A DNA stretch of 31,715 nt from UBA4729 sp038231175 (GTDB taxonomy: Bacteria > Patescibacteriota > Saccharimonadia > Saccharimonadales > UBA4665): contig JBBRLU010000005.1 in assembly GCA_038231175.1 (NCBI GenBank), positions 1 to 31,715 of the forward strand, in the 5' to 3' direction. Shown here piece by piece: positions 6,923-14,471 of the stretch (the first letter of the stretch is position 1; every line of letters begins with the position of its first letter). The position numbers and the translations under genes are program-made. A model generated the notes under the pieces. It was not told the origin of the DNA, searched no databases, and worked only from the letters and a program-made list of their open reading frames with translations.

Positions 6923-8359
6923 CTACTTTTTAAAGCGGCTATAGAGCGGCCGCAAGCGGTGATTGGTTTCCAATAAGGCTTGGTGGCGCTCTAAAAAGGC
7001 CCAGTACATGGTAGTCCAAGCCGAGTCTTTAGCGGCGACACCCGATGGCCACCAGCGGCCCATCTTCTGTAAATAATTACTGCCGGAAATATATGGTTTA
7101 CTAGCAAAACCGCCGTGGTCCAAGCCGCCGTCGGCGTACTGGCTCATACCGATGACGTTGGGCACCATCACCCATTCATAGGCGTCGACATACATCGTCA
7201 TGAACCAGTCGTAAACCTGGCGCGGATCGTAGTCGGCCAGTAGCATATAATTGCCAAACAACATGAGCCGTTCAATATGATGGCTGTAGCCATAGCGCTC
7301 CAGACGGACAAAGGCATCGGCTAGCGGTGGTTCGGGGGCGTCCTGCAGTGTCCACCACCAGCCTGGCAAGGGTTTTGTCTGGCCTAAGAAATTGCTGTCT
7401 ATCCAGTCGGCGGGTTTGTAATGGTAGAGGCCGAACATGAATTCGCGCCAGCCGATGACCTGCCTGATAAAGCCTTCTTTGCCGGCCAGCGGCACGTCTT
7501 GAGCGGCCAAGGCAGCCGCGATGACTTCGCTGGGGTGTAGCAGGCCGATATTTAACAGCGCCGAAACTGCCGAGTGAAACAAGAACGTCTCGCCGGCTTT
7601 CATGGCATCTTCGTAGGGTCCGAACTGGGGAAAGCGATTGGTGATAAAGTCGGCCAGCCAGGCCTGGGCGGCTACCCGGTTGGTCGGTAACCAGTTCGTG
7701 TCGTAGCTGCCAGGATGATCGGCGAAACGGCTATCGATCAGGCGTTTGACGTCGGCCGCGTGTTTCGACGGCGTCGGCGGGGTAATCGTCGGTAGTGCTA
7801 CGTCACGTGGCAATGGTCGGCGGTTCTGGCTGTCGTAATTCCAGGAGCCGCCAACCGGCTTACCGTCGGCTTCCAACAGAATCCCTAAGCGCCGTCGCTG
7901 CCAACGGTAAAATTGCTCCATCTGTAGACGCTTCTGACTTTCGGCCCACTCGTTAAACAAGGTCGTCGGCGTCAGGAACATGGTATTAGGCGTGATGGCC
8001 AAGCTGATTGCATATTCCTTAGCCCAGGCTTCTAGTTTGCTTTGTGGCGTCTTGTCATTTTGACGCATAGCTACCAGCTCGGTGACGTGCTGCCGGGCGC
8101 AGATCTGGCCAAGGGCTTCAAAATAATTGGCCGGAGTGTCGTCTAATGACGAATACCAGACGGTGCGGCCGCTGGCCCGCAGCTCGTCGGCGTAATCACG
8201 CATCGCGGTCAGGACGAACAACAGCTTCTGCTTATGAAATTTGTAGCGCCGGTTCAAACCCCTGGACTCAATCAAGATTACCGGTGCTGCCGGTTCGGCA
8301 GCCAGTGCCGAGTGGTGCTCCAGCAGTAATTGGCTACCCCAGACTACGATCGCTTTCAT
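6923..8359 (-). CDS. Photolyase/cryptochrome-related protein of the FeS-BCP (CryPro) type, lacking the Fe-S cysteines
   Basis: The 478-residue protein belongs to the deoxyribodipyrimidine photolyase-related (DPRP) family. It has an N-terminal alpha/beta antenna domain and a C-terminal FAD helical domain carrying GYSHHIERLMLFGNYMLLA, DAYEWVMVPNVIGMSQYADGG and SKPYISGSNYLQKM. In this family four cysteines in the C-terminal half bind a 4Fe-4S cluster, three of them in a Cys-rich loop just after the YxxKM segment. Here that loop reads MGRWWPSGVAAKDSAWTTMYW, and the whole protein has a single Cys (near residue 88), so no cluster can form. Members repair (6-4) photoproducts or act as photoreceptors. 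It is coupled to the upstream class I photolyase by an ATGA overlap (8356-8359). Confidence 0.88.
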   Translation of the reverse strand: MKAIVVWGSQLLLEHHSALAAEPAAPVILIESRGLNRRYKFHKQKLLFVLTAMRDYADELRASGRTVWYSSLDDTPANYFEALGQICARQHVTELVAMRQNDKTPQSKLEAWAKEYAISLAITPNTMFLTPTTLFNEWAESQKRLQMEQFYRWQRRRLGILLEADGKPVGGSWNYDSQNRRPLPRDVALPTITPPTPSKHAADVKRLIDSRFADHPGSYDTNWLPTNRVAAQAWLADFITNRFPQFGPYEDAMKAGETFLFHSAVSALLNIGLLHPSEVIAAALAAQDVPLAGKEGFIRQVIGWREFMFGLYHYKPADWIDSNFLGQTKPLPGWWWTLQDAPEPPLADAFVRLERYGYSHHIERLMLFGNYMLLADYDPRQVYDWFMTMYVDAYEWVMVPNVIGMSQYADGGLDHGGFASKPYISGSNYLQKMGRWWPSGVAAKDSAWTTMYWAFLERHQALLETNHRLRPLYSRFKK

Positions 8360-9768
8360 GTTCTTGTCGCGGCCTCACGGTAACGGTCCAAGGCCTTCAG
8401 GCGAGCCGCTTTATGGTCGACGATTGGCGCTGGATAATCCTTGCCGATGACACAGTCGGCTTGCTCCTGAACCGCCATCGGCATGGTCCAAGGCTCTGCT
8501 AAATAGGCGTCCGGCACTTTCTTGAGCTCGGGGACAAAGCGGCGCACATAAGCACCGTCCGGGTCAAAGTTCTTCTGCTGCAACGTCGGGTTATAGAGAC
8601 GTCGAAAGACCGGTGCCGGGTCAACGCCGACACTGGCGATCCACTGCCAATTACCATTGTTGTTGCTCTGATCGCCGTCAATCAGCAGGCGCATGAAGTG
8701 TTGTTCACCGGCGCGCCAATCAAGCCAGAGATCCTTGGTCAGGAAGGAGCCGACGATCAGACGGGCCCGGTTATGCATCCAACCTTCTTGTAATAATTGT
8801 CGCATGCTGGCGTCGACGATCGGATAGCCGGTGCGGCCGTCTTGCCAGGCTTTCAAAAAGGCCGGATTGTCGTCCCACTCCATACCGTGATAGCGTTCCT
8901 GGAATTCTTGGTTGGTATTCGTCGGGAACTTGAAGAGGATGTAATGATAAAATTCGCGCCAGGCTAATTGCCGACGCCAGGCGGCGGCACCTTCGGAGGA
9001 TGGCAGCATGGTTTCGATTTCGCGGGGGCTGAGGCAACCGAAATGCAGGTAGCTGCTGAGCCGGGAGGTGCCGGCGAGCGCCATGATATTGTTTGTTTCA
9101 CGGTAATGAATGACTGCGTCCTGCAGGAAGGCTTTGAGTCGCAGGCGGGCAGCAGTTTCACCGCCGCGGAGGACGTCGGGCGACAACAAGCCGTCGCCGG
9201 CCACCGTTGCCAGACTCGGCAATCGGCCGGCATCGAAGCCGGTCGGCAAAGCTGGCAATTTGTTGGGCAGCCGAGCGACGTCACGCCGGCCGACTTGCTG
9301 CCAGTTGTTATAAAAGGGCGTAAACATCTTGTGGGTAGTGTCGGTCTTGGTGTGCAGAGCATCGAGGTTACTGACCGCCAGGCGGCCGGGGAAACCGCGG
9401 AAGGCGACTGTATCGAGGCCCAGCTCGGCCTTGACGGTTTTGTCGCGCTTGATGGCGTACGGCGTGTAATCGGCGCTGTAGTAGACGGCTTCGGCGCCAC
9501 TTTCGGTGGCCAGCTGCCGTAACTGCTCGGCGGCCTTGCCAGAGCGGATCACCAGGTCGCTTCCGCCGGCTTGTAAGCCTTTTTGTAAATCTTCCAACGA
9601 CTCTAACAGGAAGCGGTTGCGATTGGCGCTGCCGTGGCGCCCATGCAGGATCTCGTCATTAAATATAAACACTGGAATAACCGTGTCGGCGTCGGCCATG
9701 GCGGTAGCCAGGGCGGGGTGGTCGTGCAGCCGCAGATCGTTGCGGAACCAGACTATGATTACTTTCAT
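8356..9768 (-). CDS. phrB: Class I deoxyribodipyrimidine (CPD) photolyase
   Basis: The ATG at 9766-9768 is chosen because the protein then begins MKVIIVWFRNDLRLHDHPAL, the family's N-terminus, and TACACT (9775-9780) lies six bases upstream; the frame extends further upstream but that part is antisense-like filler. The 470-residue product has an antenna domain (1-130) and an FAD domain with TSRLSSYLHFGCLSPREI, WREFYHYILF, WMHNRARLIVGSFLTKDL and NNGNWQWIASVGVDPAPVF, the flavin and CPD contacts of class I photolyases. It uses blue light to split cyclobutane pyrimidine dimers. It is the first gene of a two-photolyase operon. Confidence 0.95.
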   Translation of the reverse strand: MKVIIVWFRNDLRLHDHPALATAMADADTVIPVFIFNDEILHGRHGSANRNRFLLESLEDLQKGLQAGGSDLVIRSGKAAEQLRQLATESGAEAVYYSADYTPYAIKRDKTVKAELGLDTVAFRGFPGRLAVSNLDALHTKTDTTHKMFTPFYNNWQQVGRRDVARLPNKLPALPTGFDAGRLPSLATVAGDGLLSPDVLRGGETAARLRLKAFLQDAVIHYRETNNIMALAGTSRLSSYLHFGCLSPREIETMLPSSEGAAAWRRQLAWREFYHYILFKFPTNTNQEFQERYHGMEWDDNPAFLKAWQDGRTGYPIVDASMRQLLQEGWMHNRARLIVGSFLTKDLWLDWRAGEQHFMRLLIDGDQSNNNGNWQWIASVGVDPAPVFRRLYNPTLQQKNFDPDGAYVRRFVPELKKVPDAYLAEPWTMPMAVQEQADCVIGKDYPAPIVDHKAARLKALDRYREAATRT

Positions 9769-9823
9769 GTCTCTAGTGTAGCCTACCGGCTGCCAGATGG
9801 CATAGGGCAATGATCGAGTTAGA

Positions 9824-10528
9824 TTATTTGCCGAAGCGGCGCTGGCGCTGCCCATAGTTGTCCATGGCGATCCGTAAATCGGCCTCGCTGAATTCGGGCC
9901 AGTTCTTGTCATTGAAAGCTAGCTCGCTGTAGGCGGCTTTCCAGGTCATGAAGTTGCTGAGTCGTTGCTCGCCGGAAGTCCGGATGATCAAGTCGAGCGG
10001 CGGGACATCGGGCGCGTACAGATGCTTGGCTATCAGATCGGCGGAAATATCGGCCGGCTCAACACCACTGGCGGCAATCCGTTTGACGGCGTCGACGATC
10101 TCTTGCTGACCGCCGTAGTCCAGGCATAGTAATATCGTGCCAGCAGTGTTATTCTCGGTCATTTTTTCAGCGTCGTGGATGGCCGTTATCAAGGCGGCGC
10201 CCAGTTTGGCCTTGGAGCCGATCACCCGCAGGCGGATATTCTCCTTATTAAACTCCTTGGCTTCGTGCTTCAGCGCCCACTTCAAAATTTTCATGATATC
10301 GCGCACTTCCTGCTTGTCGCGCTGCCAGTTTTCGGTCGAGAAGACATAGGCCGAAACGTAACGGACGCCGTATTTGAGCGCCGCTTTGGCGACCGTCTTC
10401 AGGTTTTGATAGCCTTCACGATGACCTTGGACGACACTGACGCCGTTAGCTCGGGCCCAGCGTCGGTTACCATCTAAAATAAGGCCTAGGTGGACCGGAA
10501 TGTCGGAAGTCGTGGCTCGAACAGTCAT
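9824..10528 (-). CDS. uppS: Undecaprenyl diphosphate synthase (cis-prenyltransferase)
   Basis: The 234-residue protein makes the C55 lipid carrier for cell-wall synthesis by adding IPP units to FPP. The N-terminal catalytic motif GLILDGNRRWAR carries the catalytic Asp19; GHREGYQNLK, the SAYVFSTENWQR helix, and the C-terminal IIRTSGEQRLSNF followed by AAYSELAF are all in place. Length is standard. The start is preceded by GATAGT/TAGTAT-like sequence within 4-6 bases and no ribosome-binding site. It stands 55 bases upstream of the photolyase gene on the same strand. Confidence 0.95.
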   Translation of the reverse strand: MTVRATTSDIPVHLGLILDGNRRWARANGVSVVQGHREGYQNLKTVAKAALKYGVRYVSAYVFSTENWQRDKQEVRDIMKILKWALKHEAKEFNKENIRLRVIGSKAKLGAALITAIHDAEKMTENNTAGTILLCLDYGGQQEIVDAVKRIAASGVEPADISADLIAKHLYAPDVPPLDLIIRTSGEQRLSNFMTWKAAYSELAFNDKNWPEFSEADLRIAMDNYGQRQRRFGK

Positions 10529-10622
10529 TACAATACTATCTCATTAATCGTTACAAAATGCTATTTTTTTGCTTCAGTTTTTGGACGGCTAGGATTAGCC
10601 AACACATAGCAGTCGCCGAGCC

Positions 10623-11147
10623 TTAAGTAATAGTAGCGTCTTCAGCTGGCGCCGCCAGTTGCCGGGCCGAGATCTGCTGTCGGAAATCACGGATAATCCG
10701 GCCCTGGGCATCACGCTCGGCTAGATTGATTGAGAACGAGCTGACGGTGGCCTGGTACAAACGTTGGACACTCGGTGCTTCGAAGGCCGCGGTCAATAAG
10801 GGTTGTTTTCTGCCGTGCACGACTCTAGCGATGTTGTAGGCGGTCAGGCCCGTCGCTAGCTGCTCGCCGCTGGCAACCTGTACCGCCTGGATGGGGAAGT
10901 ATAAGCCACCACCATCGTCAGCCGTAAATAAGACAAAGTATGCCTGTGGGGTACGGGTAACATTCTGAGAATGTAGCGAGCTCGGGTTTGAGCTCCAATA
11001 AACCGTCTCAAAATCCGGGCTGAAAGCTATGAACAGCGGCGTGTTGTGCGGGCTGCCATCAGCGTTCACGGTTGCCATCGCGGCGTTACCGACAGTCGAA
11101 ACCAGTACCTGGGCCCGTTCGGTCCGTATGATTAGTTGCTCGTCCAT
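10623..11147 (-). CDS. Pyridoxamine 5'-phosphate oxidase-like FMN-binding protein
   Basis: The 174-residue protein matches the split-barrel flavin fold of the PNPOx-related family: the strand pattern NAAMATVNADGSPHNTPLFIAF, then VYWSSNPSSLHSQNVTRTPQAYFVLF, a phosphate-binding-like RT-PQA turn, and a second sheet with GLYFPIQAVQVASGEQL. Members use FMN or F420 or bind heme; the substrate is unknown. TACCAT (11154-11159) lies six bases before the ATG at 11145-11147, again without a ribosome-binding site. The gene diverges from the surface-protein cluster. Confidence 0.8.
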   Translation of the reverse strand: MDEQLIIRTERAQVLVSTVGNAAMATVNADGSPHNTPLFIAFSPDFETVYWSSNPSSLHSQNVTRTPQAYFVLFTADDGGGLYFPIQAVQVASGEQLATGLTAYNIARVVHGRKQPLLTAAFEAPSVQRLYQATVSSFSINLAERDAQGRIIRDFRQQISARQLAAPAEDATIT

Positions 11148-11197
11148 CTAACCATGGTACACGGAAATTAGTTCCTGATACTGTAATATAAGCGTAT

Positions 11198-12250
11198 ATG
11201 CTTACCTCAGCCCTATTTTTAGCTACTTCGGTGCTCGGTTTGTTTGCAGCGGTGCCGGCCAGTACCAACTTTACGCTCAAAGATTATGACTTTGGTACCG
11301 GTGGCATCACCTCCTCTAGTAGCTCATATAACTTGAACGGTACGGTTGGTACCCAGACCGGGGCCAGTCAGACTAACGGGCTAACTATCCTTAACCCCGG
11401 TGAGAAGCCGACCCAGAACGCTAATGTGCCACCGGCCGCTACCTTAACCAACCTCAACAGTAGCTATAACAAGCTGCACCTGGTTATAAATACTGGCAGT
11501 AACCCCAGCGATGGCCGCTTTGCCATCGCCATCAGTAGCGATAACTTCACCACCACTAAATATGTTCAGACCGATAATAGTCTCGGCACTAGTTTAGCGA
11601 TCGGCAATTACCAGACTTTCGTCCAGTGGGGCAGTGCCACTGGTTTTGACATCTTAGGACTGGTTGCCAATACCACCTACAAAGTCAAAGTCAGCGCTTA
11701 CCAAGGAAAGTTTACAGCTAGCGCCTTCGGGCCGGTCTCCGTCGGCGTGGCTACCCAGCCGACGACGGTCAGTTTTACCGTTGCCACCACCACCAATGGC
11801 ACGCCACCGTTTAGTGTCAACTTTGCCAGCCTCAGCCCTAGCACCGTCTTTACGGCCGACGCCAACGCCCAGTTAACACTCAGTACCAACGCCATCTTCG
11901 GCGGCGGCATCTACATCGTCGACACCAAGGGTGGATTAAATAGTACTAAAACTAGCTACACCTTGGTTTCGGCCACGGCCGACCTGACGGCTGCCAGCAG
12001 TGGTTATGGGGCCCAGGCGTCGAGCCTGAGCCAAACCAGCGGTGGCCCGCTTACTGCCGTCAGCCCCTTTAACGGCACTACTAACTCGGTCGGCCAGCTC
12101 AGTACTTCGCTGCAGCAGATCATCGGCCTCAGCAGTGCCGTAACCGGTGGTAGCGCTCAAATTAAATTCATGGCTAAGACGTCCAACAGCGTTCCTCCGG
12201 CGAGCGACTATACCGATACCCAGACCATAATTGCGGCCATGACATTTTAG
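11198..12250 (+). CDS. Secreted surface protein with Fn3-like and C-terminal WxL-like domain
   Basis: The 350-residue protein starts with a signal peptide (about 1-24, ending AAVPAS). Residues 25-65 are a Ser/Gly/Thr-rich stretch (SSSSSYNLNGTVGTQTGAS) of a kind common in CPR secreted proteins. A fibronectin-III-like unit follows (about 75-185, with LVANTTYKVKVSAYQGKF), then a beta-rich C-terminal domain (about 190-350) ending DYTDTQTIIAAMTF. The next gene ends almost identically (DYTDTITVIAAATF), so the two share an anchoring or assembly domain. There are no Cys residues and no LPXTG signal. The ATG at 11198 is 8 bases after TAATAT (11184-11189), with no ribosome-binding site. Function: cell-surface structure, details unknown. 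Confidence 0.75.
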   Translation: MLTSALFLATSVLGLFAAVPASTNFTLKDYDFGTGGITSSSSSYNLNGTVGTQTGASQTNGLTILNPGEKPTQNANVPPAATLTNLNSSYNKLHLVINTGSNPSDGRFAIAISSDNFTTTKYVQTDNSLGTSLAIGNYQTFVQWGSATGFDILGLVANTTYKVKVSAYQGKFTASAFGPVSVGVATQPTTVSFTVATTTNGTPPFSVNFASLSPSTVFTADANAQLTLSTNAIFGGGIYIVDTKGGLNSTKTSYTLVSATADLTAASSGYGAQASSLSQTSGGPLTAVSPFNGTTNSVGQLSTSLQQIIGLSSAVTGGSAQIKFMAKTSNSVPPASDYTDTQTIIAAMTF

Positions 12251-12263
12251 GGCTTGCGTTATG

Positions 12264-12269
12264 TATAAT
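12264..12269 (+). promoter_or_regulatory. -10 TATAAT of the leadered surface-protein gene
   Basis: Consensus TATAAT about 70 bases upstream of the ATG at 12339. Just after it CTTAT/ATAAG can form a small hairpin at the 5' end of the transcript, and a CAGGAG site (12328-12333) precedes the start. This leadered, ribosome-binding-site-bearing design differs from most neighbours and suggests high expression. Confidence 0.65.
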
Positions 12270-12338
12270 GCTTATGCATAATAAGGCCAAGTAATATAAA
12301 CAAAAATAAAAAAATAACTAATCTCTCAGGAGAATCAT

Positions 12339-13355
12339 ATGTACAAATCAAGAAAGACAGCAGCCCGTGCAACTGCTGCGATCGTTGCCCTAGTCTTAAT
12401 TGCACCAGCAGTATTAGCTAGCGTTGCCAGCGCCGCCTCATTGTCGGCAGTTACCATCCGCTTTGACCGTATGAAAATTAGCACTCCTACGACCGGCACA
12501 GTCTGCGCCAAGCCGGCTAGTGCTACAACGGTTGCCTTTGCTAAGGTAACTTTCCCGACTGGCTACACCTTGGGTGCAGCAGCGACATTTACAGTTGATA
12601 CCACAAACACTGCCTGGCCGACCGGTGCTGTTGCCTGGACAGGCATCACCACAGCTACAAGTGTTACCGGACAGGCAGTCGTCTTTCCAAGTGGCGCGTT
12701 AACGGCTGGTACGTTGTATTGTTTCAACTGGAACAGTTCTACGGCAGTGCAAGTAACTGCTAGTGCTTCTACATCCAACACCGGAGCAGTTGAAACCGAT
12801 ACCGCAGGATCGGTCCCTATTGATAATGCCAGTTTCACAACTAACAGTATTGCTAACGACCAGATTGTCGTCACGGCATCAGTGCCACAAGCTTTCAGCT
12901 TTGCGCTCAGCGGTAACACCGATGCTCTAGGCACCATTGCCTCCGGGACCGTATCGTCCAGCCCGACCGCCAGGACAGTTACAATCAACACTAATGCAGC
13001 CGGTGGCTACATGGTCTGGGCGCGCGATATCAACACCGGACTTCTTTCGGCGAGTGCTAGCAATACCATTGCTTCTACGACGCCAGGCGCCAACAGCACC
13101 CTGGTCGGTTCAACGGACGGCTATAACACCGGGGTGACGCAGACCGGCGGCTCGACAGTGGCAGCTGCCTTTGTCGGTGGCGCGATCGGAAAAGGTGGTG
13201 GCCTCAACACATCCTTGCAGACGCTTGCTTCCTCGACCTCACCTGCTACCAGTCACGTGCTGACGCTCACCAACAACGTTGCCGTTGCCGGTTCTACTAA
13301 AGCAGCAACCGACTACACAGATACCATTACCGTCATCGCCGCAGCCACGTTTTAG
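12339..13355 (+). CDS. Secreted surface protein with WxL-like C-terminal domain, probably abundant
   Basis: The 338-residue protein has a signal peptide (about 1-32, basic start, hydrophobic core, ASVASA-A site). The N-terminal half is Thr/Ala-rich beta sequence with two cysteines (TVCAKPAS and TLYCFNWN, about residues 53 and 128) that may form a disulfide. From about residue 170 a second beta domain begins (ANDQIVVTASVPQAFSFALS) and ends DYTDTITVIAAATF, shared with the preceding gene. A strong CAGGAG site sits 9 bases or so before the ATG, and a long leader and own terminator surround it, so it may be the main surface protein of the cluster. Comparison with WxL proteins is by layout, not by a WxL motif. 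Confidence 0.75.
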   Translation: MYKSRKTAARATAAIVALVLIAPAVLASVASAASLSAVTIRFDRMKISTPTTGTVCAKPASATTVAFAKVTFPTGYTLGAAATFTVDTTNTAWPTGAVAWTGITTATSVTGQAVVFPSGALTAGTLYCFNWNSSTAVQVTASASTSNTGAVETDTAGSVPIDNASFTTNSIANDQIVVTASVPQAFSFALSGNTDALGTIASGTVSSSPTARTVTINTNAAGGYMVWARDINTGLLSASASNTIASTTPGANSTLVGSTDGYNTGVTQTGGSTVAAAFVGGAIGKGGGLNTSLQTLASSTSPATSHVLTLTNNVAVAGSTKAATDYTDTITVIAAATF

Positions 13356-13375
13356 CTGTATCTTGACAACTTATG

Positions 13376-13402
13376 ACAGCCTGGGCGGTCCGGGCTGTTT
13401 TT
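13376..13402 (+). terminator. Rho-independent terminator after surface-protein gene
   Basis: Stem ACAGCC (13376-13381) / GGCTGT (13393-13398) with a GC-rich loop, then TTTTT. The TATAAT of the next gene begins three bases after it. Confidence 0.75.
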
Positions 13403-13404
13403 GC

Positions 13405-13410
13405 TATAAT
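13405..13410 (+). promoter_or_regulatory. -10 TATAAT, start of DUF916-like gene
   Basis: Consensus TATAAT ending 8 bases before the ATG at 13419, packed against the preceding terminator; no ribosome-binding site, so the message is probably leaderless. Confidence 0.65.
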
Positions 13411-13418
13411 AAAGGGTA

Positions 13419-14471
13419 ATGCTTAAACAAAAACTATTTGGGATGTTCGGCTTAGCACTGCTGACGTTGAACCTCGTAATGCCGGTCACGTTTGCTGCAG
13501 TCAACCCATCCGAACAACCTGACGCTGGTTTGTCTCTGCAAGTCAGTCCATCGCCCTTAGTCGTCAGCACTAAACCCGGTGAAAGAAAAACGGTCGAAAT
13601 AAAGATCTATAACGCCGGCCTCACAACCGAGAATCTAAAGATTGCCCTCCAAGCCTTTAAAGTTAATCGTTACAACAGCCAAGTTACTTTACAGCCCAAC
13701 AGCCCGGTCGAGGTCGCTAGTTGGGTTTCCTTTGCTAACCCCAACTTTTCTGTTAAGCCCGGCGAGCGCTTTACCGAAAGGGTGTTGATAGATACTCCAG
13801 CGTCGGCCGGCTTTAATTACAACTTCGCGCTCATCGTTAGTCGCCAAATACCATCAAAAGCGGCACAGGGCCAGTCGGCTATTCAGGGTTCCGTGGCTAT
13901 CTTTACCTTACTTAATATTGATCGTCCAGGCGCTAGTCGCAAGCTGGTGGTCGACAGCATCAAGACTGATCGCCGTGTTTACGAGTATCTGCCAGCTGAG
14001 ATTACCGTCAAACTGCGGAATGATGGTAATACGCTGCTGCTGCCAGGCGGAAATGCCTACATTCAGCGCAAATCGGATAGCATCAAGCCGATATCGGTCT
14101 TGGCGCTTAACCCCGGCAGCTTGTATCTGTTACCGGGTGTGCAGCGAGAGTACCAGGTAAAATGGACAGACGGACTGCCGGCTTACGTTACCACGCAAGA
14201 AGCAGCCAACACGCCACCACAACAAAATCTTTCTTGGAACTGGCGTGACTCCCACTTCCGGATCGGACGCTACGTGGCGCGCTTTATCGTGGTCTATGAC
14301 GACGGCAAGCGTGACGTTCCGGTTGAAGCTGAAACCAACTTTTGGGTCTTTCCCTGGAAACTGATACTCGGTGCTTTGGTCGGGGTAGTCGTACTGGTGA
14401 TTGGCCTAGGCGCTATGGTGCGCTTTGTCTATAGGGTCTTAAAACGCAACCACTCCAAATACCGTGCCTAA
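13419..14471 (+). CDS. Membrane-anchored Ig-like protein resembling DUF916 (WxL-partner) proteins
   Basis: The 350-residue protein has a signal peptide (about 1-27), two extracytoplasmic beta-sandwich regions, one C-terminal helix (about 313-337, WKLILGALVGVVVLVIGLG) and a short basic tail. The first sandwich (LQVSPSPLVVSTKPGERKTVEIKIYNAG and a later NFSVKPGERF repeat) has the build of the DUF916/WxL-interacting-protein peptidoglycan-binding domain; the second carries LRNDGNTLLLPGG. In Firmicutes such proteins assemble WxL proteins on the wall. Its place directly after two secreted proteins with a common C-terminal motif fits that role, but this is inference. The stop overlaps the next gene by 8 bases. 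Confidence 0.75.
   Translation: MLKQKLFGMFGLALLTLNLVMPVTFAAVNPSEQPDAGLSLQVSPSPLVVSTKPGERKTVEIKIYNAGLTTENLKIALQAFKVNRYNSQVTLQPNSPVEVASWVSFANPNFSVKPGERFTERVLIDTPASAGFNYNFALIVSRQIPSKAAQGQSAIQGSVAIFTLLNIDRPGASRKLVVDSIKTDRRVYEYLPAEITVKLRNDGNTLLLPGGNAYIQRKSDSIKPISVLALNPGSLYLLPGVQREYQVKWTDGLPAYVTTQEAANTPPQQNLSWNWRDSHFRIGRYVARFIVVYDDGKRDVPVEAETNFWVFPWKLILGALVGVVVLVIGLGAMVRFVYRVLKRNHSKYRA

Noticed and set aside
8964..9522. Long open frames on both strands within the class I photolyase gene (for example 184 codons at 8968-9522 plus)
   Set aside because: The photolyase frame carries all family motifs; the others are GC-rich shadow frames with no recognisable pattern or start signal.
12563..12991. 142-codon frame antisense to the surface protein
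   Set aside because: Low-complexity Val/Ala-rich mirror of a Thr/Ala-rich gene; no promoter or ribosome-binding site.
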